Assembly: GCF_018476645.1 (NCBI RefSeq)
Contig: NZ_JAHCTB010000001.1
Span: 248,001-312,000, forward strand
From: Aequorivita echinoideorum
GTDB taxonomy: Bacteria > Bacteroidota > Bacteroidia > Flavobacteriales > Flavobacteriaceae
Direction: 5' to 3'
DNA length: 64,000 nucleotides
A program made the position numbers and the translations under genes. This document shows positions 35,674 through 44,187 of this stretch, piece by piece. How positions within the stretch are numbered: the stretch's first letter is position 1; each line of letters opens with the position of its first letter. The notes under the pieces were generated by a model, which saw only the letters and a list, made by a program, of their open reading frames with translations, was not told the DNA's origin and ran no database searches.

Positions 35674-36133
35674 AGCTGTCTTTTTGTATTCTTTTGAAAG
35701 TCATTTTTACAATGCCGCGCACCTGCAGATCGAAATTGAAATGCATCACCATAGTATCCTGATTTATTTCGGCAATTTGGTAATTCTCGCTTCCTATTTC
35801 GTTGTGCTTGAGTTCTAAGATATGGCCGCGGCCTTTCATATTCCATTTTAATTGTTCCATTTGCGCCGTGCCTTTTGAAAAAACCAAGGTTTTATCTTCC
35901 GTGAATTTCCATACTTCAGCTTTGTGTATTATCAAATTTTGCGCTATTTCATCCTTTTGGTTTTCGTCTATAAAAACGTGAACGCCATTTTCGTGGTCGG
36001 TTTTTTCGTACTCCCAGCTCACTTCTTCCCATTCCCCAATAATGAGCTGCTCCGGACTGCTTTTTTTCGCTAAAATGAAAATACAGCAAAGCAGCATCGC
36101 CATAAAAATTGCGTATATAAACCTTAATTTCAT
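35657..36133 (-). CDS. membrane-anchored lipocalin-like small protein
   Basis: A 158-residue protein with an N-terminal hydrophobic stretch (FIYAIFMAMLLCCIFIL) that acts as a signal anchor or, through the Cys-Cys, a lipoprotein signal. The rest, EQLIIGEWEEVSWEYEKTD...VWKFTEDKTLVFS...QLKWNMKGRGHILEL, has the I-x-G-x-W lipocalin-like pattern of small Bacteroidota surface proteins. Function unknown. It is co-oriented with the YoaK-like and universal-stress genes. Confidence 0.75.
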   Translation of the reverse strand: MKLRFIYAIFMAMLLCCIFILAKKSSPEQLIIGEWEEVSWEYEKTDHENGVHVFIDENQKDEIAQNLIIHKAEVWKFTEDKTLVFSKGTAQMEQLKWNMKGRGHILELKHNEIGSENYQIAEINQDTMVMHFNFDLQVRGIVKMTFKRIQKDSYAQKI

Positions 36134-36142
36134 GGTGGAAGA

Positions 36143-36640
36143 TTAGGTTCTAGAGAAAAACAGATCAGAAATTTGCTCGCGAACGGTCGTAGCTTTTTCG
36201 TAAACGGAGCTGCACTCCAAATGATTCAATTTTACCTTGCACTTTGTGAAAAGAGGTAGCGGGCTAAATGAATTTTTTCCTTTGAAATTAAGCGAATCCT
36301 CGTTTGGCACCACAATTTCATCAATACCATTTGCCAATAAATATTCTTGGAAATATGCATTGTTTTTACTGGTAATCACGTCAACACAAAAAGAATTGAT
36401 GCGCGAGTCGTACTTGTTTTTCAGCATTTTGCACGCCTCATTGAATTCTTCAGATTGAAAACTTTTCACCAGTTTTCTCTTTGAAAAAAACAGCATTTCA
36501 GTAATTGAGCTCGGCAAATACGCACCCTGCAACAGCACAATATCCACTTTTTCCTCCCGGCTTGTCTCAATGGCCTGTTTTACTAGGTTCAAGGATTTTA
36601 CTGAAAAATCTGTGGGGATTAAAATCTTTTTCGTTTCCAT
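36143..36640 (-). CDS. universal stress protein-like (UspA fold) protein
   Basis: The start at 36640 (METKKILIPTDFSVKSLNL) fits the family, although the frame is open to 36673. One UspA-type domain: KKILIPTDFSVKSLNLVKQAI, KVDIVLLQGAYLPSS, then a LLANGIDEIVVPNEDS strand. It has about 165 residues, shorter than the tandem-domain Usp proteins common in Bacteroidota, and the usual G-x2-G-x9-G-S/T ATP motif is not evident. Role probably in stress response, inferred from fold only. Confidence 0.75.
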   Translation of the reverse strand: METKKILIPTDFSVKSLNLVKQAIETSREEKVDIVLLQGAYLPSSITEMLFFSKRKLVKSFQSEEFNEACKMLKNKYDSRINSFCVDVITSKNNAYFQEYLLANGIDEIVVPNEDSLNFKGKNSFSPLPLFTKCKVKLNHLECSSVYEKATTVREQISDLFFSRT

Positions 36641-36740
36641 AGCAATTTGTTTTTTACAAATGTACCATGGCACGTATTAGAAGCTCTTTATAGTGAAATT
36701 AGAAAAATATTAGATACCCTTTTAAAAGATTAAAAAGCGA

Positions 36741-38120
36741 TTAAAGCTTGATAATGGCTATGGGCAGATTGATCTGCACCGAAGTTCCCTGTCCTTCTAT
36801 GGAATTCACCTCCAGTTTTCCTTTGTGAATCCGGATAATATTCCGCGCAAGCGGAAGACCAATTCCATAGCCTTTAAAATCTCCCGTGTTTGATGCACGA
36901 AAGTAGGGATCATAAATGTATTGCATTTCTCCCTCTGGAATACCGATGCCGGAATCGCGCACTACGATTATTATTTCTTTATCTGATGCGCCCAGGGCAA
37001 CGTGCACCGGGCTATCGTTTGAATATTTGCAGGCGTTGAGGACGATGTTGCTGAGCGCAAGATGTAACAGGTAAAAATTTCCGTTCACTTTTAATTTCAT
37101 TGGATTTTCAGGCAGTAAGCTGAAATCCAAATAAATTTTACAATTGAAATTAATGCGTTGCACAGTTTCCTTCACATCAAGAATCAACTGGTCCGTACGC
37201 AAAATATCAAACTTCTGCGATTTGCCATCAAAACCTGTTTGTGCCAAAAGAAGAAGCGCTTTCGTCTTTTTTTCCAGTTTTTCGGCTTCGCTTAAAATAT
37301 TGGCGAGGGCTTTTTGGTATTCTTCTTTCTCCCTATCCTTTGAAAGTGCCAAATCTGCCTCACCAATTATACTGGTGAGTGGCGTATTGAGCTCGTGCGA
37401 TGCGTTGCTTATGAAGTTTTTCTGAGTTTCTACCGTAGTTTCAAGCCTGTTTAGCATATCGTTGAATGTGAGTGCAAGCTTGCGAAGGGAATCCTTACTT
37501 TTAGGAAGTTTTAACCGTAGATGTAAATTTTCGAAGCTTATTTTTTTCACTTCTTTTATAATATTCTGCACCGGGCGAACCAGTGTACGCGATATAAGAA
37601 GCGAAACGAAAACGATCAAAAGAAGGCCGTACAGCAAGGAAGTTATGAGCAAATTTTGAAGATAGGCAATGTGGTGCGTGTAGAAATAATTTTGTGCGGA
37701 AACCACGGCTATAAAACTATCGCCATTAAGTGTCTTAAATTTTATGCCGGAATAGAACTTGCTCTTCTCTTGAAAATTTCCATTCCCGAACTCAATGATA
37801 TCCGCAACGAGCTCATCTGGGAGCCCATCTTCCCCTTTAGGTACCGTTAAGCCATTGTTTTCGGGATTGATTTTATATACATATTCCTCTTGCTCCGGTA
37901 ATTTTTCAAGAAATTCCTGCCGCATTTCTTTTATTACGGAAACGTCCTTCGGCTTTTCAGATTCAATTTTGGCGGTGGTTGCCGCTCGAATTTCAAGCCT
38001 TTTATAAAAATCCTGAAACGAATAGCTGGAAATGGAATAATAAATAAATCCGCAGAAAAGAAGCGTGTAAATGAAGAATACCGAAATTAAAAGATAAATT
38101 ATCCTGTAGTGAATTTTCAT
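36741..38120 (-). CDS. sensor histidine kinase
   Basis: A 459-residue kinase with two membrane helices (about 8-30 and 153-180) enclosing a sensor region of about 120 residues, then a HAMP-like linker. The HisKA box is FISNASHELNTPLTSIIGEADLAL (phospho-acceptor H). The ATPase part shows the N box NIVLNACKYS, the G1 box RDSGIGIP and the G2 box GYGIGLPLARNI. It overlaps the response regulator stop by 4 bases, so the pair is co-translated. The signal sensed is unknown. Confidence 0.94.
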   Translation of the reverse strand: MKIHYRIIYLLISVFFIYTLLFCGFIYYSISSYSFQDFYKRLEIRAATTAKIESEKPKDVSVIKEMRQEFLEKLPEQEEYVYKINPENNGLTVPKGEDGLPDELVADIIEFGNGNFQEKSKFYSGIKFKTLNGDSFIAVVSAQNYFYTHHIAYLQNLLITSLLYGLLLIVFVSLLISRTLVRPVQNIIKEVKKISFENLHLRLKLPKSKDSLRKLALTFNDMLNRLETTVETQKNFISNASHELNTPLTSIIGEADLALSKDREKEEYQKALANILSEAEKLEKKTKALLLLAQTGFDGKSQKFDILRTDQLILDVKETVQRINFNCKIYLDFSLLPENPMKLKVNGNFYLLHLALSNIVLNACKYSNDSPVHVALGASDKEIIIVVRDSGIGIPEGEMQYIYDPYFRASNTGDFKGYGIGLPLARNIIRIHKGKLEVNSIEGQGTSVQINLPIAIIKL

Positions 38121-38815
38121 TTGTCATCCCTTAAAGCGTAACCCATTCCCACAACCGTGTGGATGATGCGATCGCCGCCGTTTCTTTCCAGTTTTTTCCG
38201 AATATAATTCACATAAACATCCACCACATTTGTCCCGATATCAAAATTGATTCCCCAAACCTCATCGAGAAGATCGGTACGGGAAATTACGCGGTTGGGG
38301 TTTTTCATAAACATTAATAGCAACCTGTATTCCGTAGGCGTCAAAAGGATTTCCTGACTATTTCTGGTAACTGTTTTTGAATAATCGTTTATTTCCACAT
38401 CCAGAAATGAATAGCTATTTCCATCTTTTGGCTTGCTGGTTTCGCTGTTTTCAACCCTTCGCAGCAATGTGCGCAACCGGGCCTTCAACTCAATAAGCTT
38501 GAATGGTTTCGAAAGGTAATCATCTGCCCCGCTATCCAGCCCCAAGACTACATTTTCAGCACTGCCCAATGCCGTAAGCATTAAAATGGGTAAATCTGAA
38601 TACCCAAGTTCCCGGATTTTTCGGCATACTTCAAGTCCGTTCATTTTCGGCAATAAAATATCTAGAATTACCAGATTTATTTGTTCTTCGTCCAGCAATT
38701 CCATAGCGCTTATGCCATCGACCCTATGTATAATTTTGTAGCCGTCTTCCTCAAGACCCTTGATAATGAGGTTTGCGACACTGTGCTCGTCCTCAACTAA
38801 TAGTATGGTATTCAT
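38117..38815 (-). CDS. OmpR/PhoB-family response regulator
   Basis: A 232-residue regulator. The receiver domain has acid residues E8, D9, the phospho-acceptor D52 in LVILDILLPKMNG, T in LMLTALGS and K in YLSKPFKLIE. The winged-helix DNA-binding domain is ILLTPTEYRLLLMFMKNPNRVISRTDLLDEVWG, ending VRTVVGMGYAL-like HTVVGMGYAL. It precedes its kinase in the operon. Target genes unknown. Confidence 0.94.
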   Translation of the reverse strand: MNTILLVEDEHSVANLIIKGLEEDGYKIIHRVDGISAMELLDEEQINLVILDILLPKMNGLEVCRKIRELGYSDLPILMLTALGSAENVVLGLDSGADDYLSKPFKLIELKARLRTLLRRVENSETSKPKDGNSYSFLDVEINDYSKTVTRNSQEILLTPTEYRLLLMFMKNPNRVISRTDLLDEVWGINFDIGTNVVDVYVNYIRKKLERNGGDRIIHTVVGMGYALRDDK

Positions 38816-39006
38816 AACGTTTGCGCGTAACTAGATAAAATTATACAACAATAGCGCATAATTTTTCTTTTGAAGTTAAAATGTAATTAAAATTAATCTG
38901 TTTGAATTTAATGTGCTAAAATTGAAATGAACTAGCTTCAACAAAAATTTTAAAACAGTAAAAGAATTACAGAAAAATAAATTCAGAATAAAATCTAAAA
39001 ACCAGC

Positions 39007-39043
39007 AGGCCCAAAGATTTCAGAATCTTTGGGCCTTTTTGTA
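39007..39043. terminator. strong intrinsic terminator in a divergent intergenic gap
   Basis: AGGCCCAAAGATT (39007-39019) pairs with AATCTTTGGGCCT (39024-39036) around a 4-nt loop, with a T-run after it. It lies between the divergently starting response-regulator gene and the TTG-started gene at 39194, so it belongs to no annotated gene. The 378-base gap also holds weaker dyads (ACGACT with AGTCGT around 39060-39105, and TTCACGT with ACGTGAA around 39130-39160). Confidence 0.75.
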
Positions 39044-39193
39044 TTCTGAAGTTTTTTACGACTGACTTTAATTACGGCATCTGCCTTATTGCCGAAAAAC
39101 GAAAGTCGTCCCATTTTTGTAATGGAGATTTCACGTAGACTTTACGATTGCGAACGTGAAGGAAATGAATTTCCAAAATAAAAACTGCCAGTT

Positions 39194-39811
39194 TTGAAAA
39201 ACATAAATCCTACATTAAACGCTATTGCTCATCATTATAAAAGGTGGGATTTATTATTATTCACTTTTCTCACGTCGCTTGCGGTAGTTTTTGGCCAAAC
39301 TACCATTTTCTACATTATCTATTTTTTCTGGTGGAATGAACTTATCCGGATTTTTGCTACCATTTTCCGCACATTAAAGGATAAAAATCAGTCCCAAAAC
39401 AAGACTTCGGTTGAGATTTTTGGCCCCTTGTTTATGATGGGCATTTATTTCGTATTTATCGTTGTATTTTTTGGTTTTATTGCCAATTGGGGCAATGAGG
39501 AATTGACGATGGTCAATTTGGGCATTCTCTTTTTTCAGAATTGGTTTTTCAATATAAATCTCATGATCGTGGCTTTGGAAGAATTTTTTTTATTTGATAA
39601 AGCATTGAATAACAGCGTAATTGGACCTTTTACCCCATCAATGCTTGTACTGCACATCTCTATTATTCTGGGAGGCATTTTAATGTTCTTTGTGGTGAAA
39701 ACCTTCCCCGATAGCTTCGGGCCGCAGAATCTCTGGGGTTCATTGCTTATTATTTCGCCCTTTTTGCTTTTAAAATTTTTGATGCATCGCTTTTTACAAT
39801 CCATAACATAA
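39194..39811 (+). CDS. multi-pass membrane protein, function unknown
   Basis: A 205-residue protein with about five hydrophobic segments (LLLFTFLTSLAVVF, FYIIYFFWW, GPLFMMGIYFVFIVVFF, MLVLHISIILGGILMFFVV, LWGSLLIISPFLLLKFL). The track start is a TTG at 39194. No in-frame ATG lies upstream, and using an internal ATG would lose the first helix. I do not recognise a family. It is followed 18 bases later by a secreted-protein gene in the same direction. Confidence 0.75.
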   Translation: MKNINPTLNAIAHHYKRWDLLLFTFLTSLAVVFGQTTIFYIIYFFWWNELIRIFATIFRTLKDKNQSQNKTSVEIFGPLFMMGIYFVFIVVFFGFIANWGNEELTMVNLGILFFQNWFFNINLMIVALEEFFLFDKALNNSVIGPFTPSMLVLHISIILGGILMFFVVKTFPDSFGPQNLWGSLLIISPFLLLKFLMHRFLQSIT

Positions 39812-39829
39812 TCCTATAATTTTTCACTT

Positions 39830-40750
39830 ATGAAAAAATTTCTATACGCTTTCAGCCTATGCTTTTCTACTTTGACATTTCAGGCGCAGACTTTCCATGT
39901 TTCGCATTTTGAACTTAAAAACCCCGCGGTCAAAAAAATTGTGGAAACGGAATACACCAGTTTCAACAAACCCAGTGCACGGCAAAATACTTTCAGTTTT
40001 GATGATAAAGGCTACGTTACCCAAGAAATTTTTGAATTTTCAAGAGGCAACAAACCTACCGTTACACACTATATGTACGGTGAGAATTATTCAGAATTAA
40101 CCAAACAATTGATGGATCAGTATGGAGAACCTGTTAAATTTTTTGGAAAATCTGGACCCTATAAAATTTACGATACCAAAATTGGATTATTGTACGATTT
40201 TCCCACTGTGGAAAAAAACACGAAAGGCGAAGTGACAAAACTTATACATGAAAAGAAAGGAATTGAAAAAAGAATTGAAACGAAGCAAAACAAACTCACG
40301 TATTGCTTTACAACGGAAAACGGTATCAATAAACCAGCACAAGTATTTGACAAAAACCAAACGCTATTGGGAACGGTTCAATTCAATCGCCCTGAAAGTT
40401 ATTATTCTTATGAAAACAACGTGCCGGTGGCATATTCCTATTTAATTTCGAAACTGGCGTTTAAATATGTATATAAATTTGACCAAGCCGGCAATTGGAT
40501 TAAAAAATTGACTTTTTCGGCAGTGCCAAGTAAAAATTATCAATGGGAACTTATAGCAATCAATACGCGGATGATTACCTATACGGATGGCAAGTTCAAT
40601 ACGAAGCAAAATGAAGTATTAAATACGCTTGATGTAACCAATATTAAACCTACCATTAACGAATATGCTGCCAAACACACCCCAAAGGATGTTATAAACA
40701 GGGATTATTTTACGAAACGCGAGGCGGAATTTGCCAAATTGCTGGAATAA
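39830..40750 (+). CDS. secreted protein of unknown function
   Basis: A 306-residue protein with a signal peptide (MKKFLYAFSLCFSTLTFQAQ). The mature part contains repeats of the kind seen in extracellular proteins with Y/F-rich beta-hairpins: TFSFDDKGYVTQEIFEF, YKIYDTKIGLLYDF, VYKFDQAGNWIKKLTF. The D-x-x-G-x-W and D-x-x-G-Y-V turns resemble RHS/YD-like hairpins, but no full domain is recognisable. Probably co-transcribed with the membrane protein upstream. Confidence 0.72.
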   Translation: MKKFLYAFSLCFSTLTFQAQTFHVSHFELKNPAVKKIVETEYTSFNKPSARQNTFSFDDKGYVTQEIFEFSRGNKPTVTHYMYGENYSELTKQLMDQYGEPVKFFGKSGPYKIYDTKIGLLYDFPTVEKNTKGEVTKLIHEKKGIEKRIETKQNKLTYCFTTENGINKPAQVFDKNQTLLGTVQFNRPESYYSYENNVPVAYSYLISKLAFKYVYKFDQAGNWIKKLTFSAVPSKNYQWELIAINTRMITYTDGKFNTKQNEVLNTLDVTNIKPTINEYAAKHTPKDVINRDYFTKREAEFAKLLE

Positions 40751-40854
40751 TATTCGTGTACATATAAAAATAATTCTTCTGAAAAATCTAAACTTGGAAT
40801 GATGACAAATCATGCCAGATTCAATGTATAACTGCAAACATCAAATTTTGAGTC

Positions 40855-42375
40855 ATGATTTCAACAATTACTTCCTTACCAATTTCACGAACAATCTTTT
40901 TGTTCGTATTGATCAATTTCAGTTTTCTCCCGATACATTCACAAGATTATTTGCAATTCGGCACAACCATAGTTGGAACAACTGCTGAAGAAAGAAATGG
41001 AACTTCAATTGCAACCAATGCTTTGGGCAATACCCTCGTTACTGGCTCCCCATCTTTTGATAATGATGGTGGCACCACATCAGATTTTGGGCAGGCCAGA
41101 GTATTCAGTTTCAACGGCACAGATTGGAACCAAATAGGACAGTCCCTCGTTGGCGCTTCGGCTCAAGATTTTTGCGGAAATGCAGTGAGCATGAATTCAT
41201 CCGGAAACATTGTAGCCGTGGGATGTTCACCTAGCAACACCAATGGAACGGCTTCAGGAAAAACGGTACTATATTCCTATAACGGTTCGGTCTGGGAACA
41301 GATGGGTAATGAAATTGTTGGTGCAGAAGCTGGCGACCTGTGTGGAACTTCCGTGGCTATGGATACTTCGGGCAACGTTGTGGCAATTAGCTCAATGGCG
41401 GGAACAGTACCCAACAATAATCCAGGTTCGGTGCGGGTATTTAGTTGGGATGGAACAGCTTGGGTACAGCGCGGCAACACACTTGTTGCAATGACAAGCA
41501 ATTCGGAATTTGGAAAGTCGATTGCTTTTTCAGCAGATGGCAATACATTGGTAGTGGGGATTCCAAGGGGAAGTACCAATTCTGTTGGAGTCGTGCAAGT
41601 TTACACATATAATGGTACAGAATGGATACAAAAGGGACAACAACTTCTTGGCGTTTTGACTTTGGAAAATATGGGGACTTCAGTAGCATCTGCAGCTGAC
41701 GGAAATACTATTGCCATGGGTTCCCCGAGCTTCTTTGGTTCAATTCCCGGTTACGTACGCGTATATGAATATTTGGGGAACGCTTGGCAGTTAAAGGGAG
41801 ATATAATAACGGGCGAAGCCAATGGCGATCGCGCTGGCACGTCTGTAAGTTTAAGTGAAGACGGAACTATCGTGGCCGTGGGAGCACCCAATAATGCCGG
41901 AACGTTAACAAATACAGGCCACACCAGAGTGTATGAGTTTAATAATGGGAATTGGGAGCAATTGGGAATTGACTTAGATGGAGAAAATACGGGTGATGAA
42001 TTCGGTTTCAGTGTTGCTCTTAACGCTGCTGGTGATAGGGTATTTGCTTCTGCCCCATTTGAAAACAGTAATGGCAGTGAGTCCGGCGCGGTGCGATCGT
42101 TCGCTTATAACGGCATTTTGGAAATTTCGAACGTATCAAAGGAGACCATTTCCTTTTTCCCAAATCCTACGGATGGCATTATCACTATTCAGTTGCCAAA
42201 AGCGTATAGCAAAATAAAAATGACAATAACAAATGCGCTTGGACAAATTGTTTCCGAAGAAAATTACGCGTCTGCTAAAACCTTGGAAGTGGCATTGAAT
42301 GGTACAGCAGGAATCTATTTTGTGACACTTGCAACTCCAAACCTTACCGATACATTCAAATTAGTGAAAAAATAA
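40855..42375 (+). CDS. FG-GAP-like repeat protein with T9SS type A sorting domain
   Basis: A 506-residue secreted protein. A signal peptide precedes HSQDYLQFG. Residues about 35-430 hold seven or so repeats with the pattern G-x-S-V/I-A-x-x-x-x-G-N-x-x-x-x-G-x-P, then V-R-V-Y/F-x-W/Y-x-G-x-x-W-x-Q-x-G (for example AVGAPNNAGTLTNTGHTRVY), typical of FG-GAP-like beta-propellers. The C-terminus is a type A sorting signal: FFPNPTDGIITIQL to GIYFVTLATPNLTDTFKLVKK. It is likely displayed or released by the type IX system. Ligand unknown. It is the last backbone gene before the island. Confidence 0.88.
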   Translation: MISTITSLPISRTIFLFVLINFSFLPIHSQDYLQFGTTIVGTTAEERNGTSIATNALGNTLVTGSPSFDNDGGTTSDFGQARVFSFNGTDWNQIGQSLVGASAQDFCGNAVSMNSSGNIVAVGCSPSNTNGTASGKTVLYSYNGSVWEQMGNEIVGAEAGDLCGTSVAMDTSGNVVAISSMAGTVPNNNPGSVRVFSWDGTAWVQRGNTLVAMTSNSEFGKSIAFSADGNTLVVGIPRGSTNSVGVVQVYTYNGTEWIQKGQQLLGVLTLENMGTSVASAADGNTIAMGSPSFFGSIPGYVRVYEYLGNAWQLKGDIITGEANGDRAGTSVSLSEDGTIVAVGAPNNAGTLTNTGHTRVYEFNNGNWEQLGIDLDGENTGDEFGFSVALNAAGDRVFASAPFENSNGSESGAVRSFAYNGILEISNVSKETISFFPNPTDGIITIQLPKAYSKIKMTITNALGQIVSEENYASAKTLEVALNGTAGIYFVTLATPNLTDTFKLVKK

Positions 42376-42756
42376 GTCTTTAAATTGAGGCTCAAGCTGT
42401 CTTTGTGTTCAGGTATTTTGCTCTTCGAGATTGTAAACCGAAAATTGCAAAATAGATTTAATCAATCACAACATGCCACTTCTTAATTTAGTCCTAACCA
42501 CCACTGTTTTAAATGTTGTGTAAAATCCTTAAGCCTTACGACCTCACCAATTATGGGTGTTACCAATGGAATTTTAGCGGATTAATTTAGTATTCAAAAA
42601 ATTCAAAAGTTGCGAATAGCATTGCTACAATAATATTGCAAAAAAGGCAGCGAAAAAATAATTATTTTGATTAGAAATAAGTAATCACCAAATTGACAAT
42701 TTGGAGTTTAGTAGCGAGCATTATTATAACACCACAAATACACTACAATTGTAAAA

Positions 42757-42880
42757 CAAAAAAAGCCCATCCACTTCGGCTCCGCTCAGTGCAGGCTTCA
42801 GGATAAGCTTCTCATCGGTATTCCCAATAGCTATTGAGATCTAACCACGAGCCACCTTTAAGTGACCCAACACAACATTA
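42757..42880 (-). ncRNA. structured small RNA, copy B (Flavo-1-like)
   Basis: Read on the minus strand: GTTGTGTTG, hairpin GGGTCAC/GTGGCTC with loop TTAAAG, GTGGTTAGA, a second hairpin around CAATAGCTATTG, the conserved ACCGATGAGAAGCTT, then a terminator stem AAGCTTATCC with GGATGGGCTT (two G-U pairs) and a U-run. Copy A at 42996-43080 has the same order but a different first stem, a compensatory pattern expected of a real RNA structure. It resembles what I recall of the Flavo-1 motif. The terminator loop contains the dispersed repeat CTGAGCGGAGCCGAAGTG. It lies directly downstream of the ancestral tRNA-Asp. Confidence 0.6.
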
Positions 42881-42884
42881 TAGT

Positions 42885-42901
42885 TGCGGTCTGGACGAGA
42901 C
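42885..42901. repeat. attL: duplicated tRNA-Asp 3' end
   Basis: TGCGGTCTGGACGAGAC is identical to 59628-59644, the last 15 bases of tRNA-Asp plus 2 flanking bases. The sequences on either side differ. It marks the outer end of the island generated by integrase-mediated insertion at the tRNA 3' end. Confidence 0.85.
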
Positions 42902-42995
42902 AAAAGTTAGGGTTTATTATATGTTGATTATTAATTATTTATATTTTAAGATGGAATTTTATTGGACAAATATTTGACAAGATTTTTATTTTTTA

Positions 42996-43080
42996 CAAAA
43001 AAAGCCTTTCCATTTGGAAAAGCTTCTCATCGGTCTATTTCTAAACCACATCTCTACTTTCATAGAGACAACACAACAAT
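42996..43080 (-). ncRNA. structured small RNA, copy A (Flavo-1-like)
   Basis: Same arrangement as copy B: GTTGTGTTG, stem TCTCTA/TAGAGA with loop TGAAAG, GTGGTTTAGA, hairpin GGTTT/AGACC, ACCGATGAGAAGCTT, then terminator AAGCTTTTCC with GGAAAGGCTT and a U-run. The first stem differs from copy B at nearly every pair yet still pairs. TATTTTTGC at 43089-43081 (minus strand) is a good -7 box just upstream, so it probably has its own promoter. It lies inside the island next to attL. Confidence 0.62.
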
Positions 43081-43119
43081 GCAAAAATAACAAAAACCAT
43101 ACTTATAAACCTATTAGTT

Positions 43120-44166
43120 TTATATTTTTTCAGAAACACTAAAGTAATTTATTGGGAAAAATTTATTGAATCCCATGTAGGGAGTATGCTTGGCACCGAT
43201 GTAATTAATCATGTAACAATATTCTTTTTTCCAGAGTTGAGACTTACTGTTATAAAAACTTGGAGATATATAACAATTTTCGGCATTATTAATTAAATGG
43301 TAGCTTAGAAATTTTTCTTGTAATATATTTGGTTTTATGTTATCTATATCGTCCAAATATTTTACACCATTTGGCTCCTCTGGAAAAGCAGCTAAAATTA
43401 AAACAGATCTCTTTGAAAAGGGCAATGCCGTTGTTATTATATTAGAGTAAACATATGTTGGGTCAGTACTAATATTAACTGGTACATTGTGCAAATTATA
43501 TGCTGGTGTTGTACAAGCAGCGCAAGCTATAGGAATTGTATGCTTATATTCATAACACAAATAGTCTAGGGCATCAAATTCTCTATTTTCTATATAGTTA
43601 TCCATTCTTTCTTTAGGTTTAGACAAATCATCTAAAGCCATCTCAACAAACATTTTATTAGATTCAATACCAGCCCTTCCGTGTAATTCTTCAAGAATTT
43701 TTATAACTTCTGAATCCCTTGACGTATATAATTTATACTCTTCGTATTTCCGATGATATGAATGTGCGAATGAACGATAGGAGTGAAGAAAACAATGTTC
43801 ATCAGATTCTATATCTGTAATTTCCGGTTCATTTTCGATAACAGAAAAAAGTGAAGTGTCATGAAAATCACAAAATCCAAAAAAAGTAGAGGCTGCTTTT
43901 CTCCCTAGCGGCTTTAAATCAATAAAGTCATTTTGTTTATTTACCTCTCTTTCTGTATGACAATATACAGATAAGTTTCCATCAACTTCCCTTTCCAATA
44001 TTTTTAAAGAACCTTGCCTTTGCAAACTATGTGCGTTTTTAATTGGCAACTTACATTCTTCTTTTTTATGATGAAAACAATCTTTAATCGTTGCCTCAGA
44101 AGAAAGCGTTTTTAACCTGCCATTAAGTTGTTTATTTAGCTCGATATGTTTCTGAAAATCTGTCAT
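43120..44166 (-). CDS. Cys/His-rich protein of an unnamed family, last gene of the defence operon
   Basis: A 348-residue protein. C30-x7-C38 with H32/H33 and NAHSLQRQGSLKIL at 44-57 look like a zinc site followed by a conserved A-H-S-x-Q-R segment. LKPLGRKAASTFFGFCDFHDTSLF and EHCFLHSYRSFAHSYHRKYEEY are the next conserved blocks. I have seen this pattern in hypothetical proteins but know no name for it. It starts 21 bases after the DUF262 gene and is therefore probably co-transcribed. A nuclease role is possible but unproven. Confidence 0.6.
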   Translation of the reverse strand: MTDFQKHIELNKQLNGRLKTLSSEATIKDCFHHKKEECKLPIKNAHSLQRQGSLKILEREVDGNLSVYCHTEREVNKQNDFIDLKPLGRKAASTFFGFCDFHDTSLFSVIENEPEITDIESDEHCFLHSYRSFAHSYHRKYEEYKLYTSRDSEVIKILEELHGRAGIESNKMFVEMALDDLSKPKERMDNYIENREFDALDYLCYEYKHTIPIACAACTTPAYNLHNVPVNISTDPTYVYSNIITTALPFSKRSVLILAAFPEEPNGVKYLDDIDNIKPNILQEKFLSYHLINNAENCYISPSFYNSKSQLWKKEYCYMINYIGAKHTPYMGFNKFFPINYFSVSEKI

Positions 44167-44187
44167 AATTCAAAAAAAATAATATCA

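Noticed and set aside
42688-42704. CCAAATTG-A-CAATTTGG hairpin as a terminator of the FG-GAP gene
   Set aside because: It is 300 bases after the stop codon and no T-run follows on either strand.
42885-42901. Possible second tRNA-Asp
   Set aside because: Only the last 15 tRNA bases are present and the rest of the tRNA is absent; it is the attL copy.
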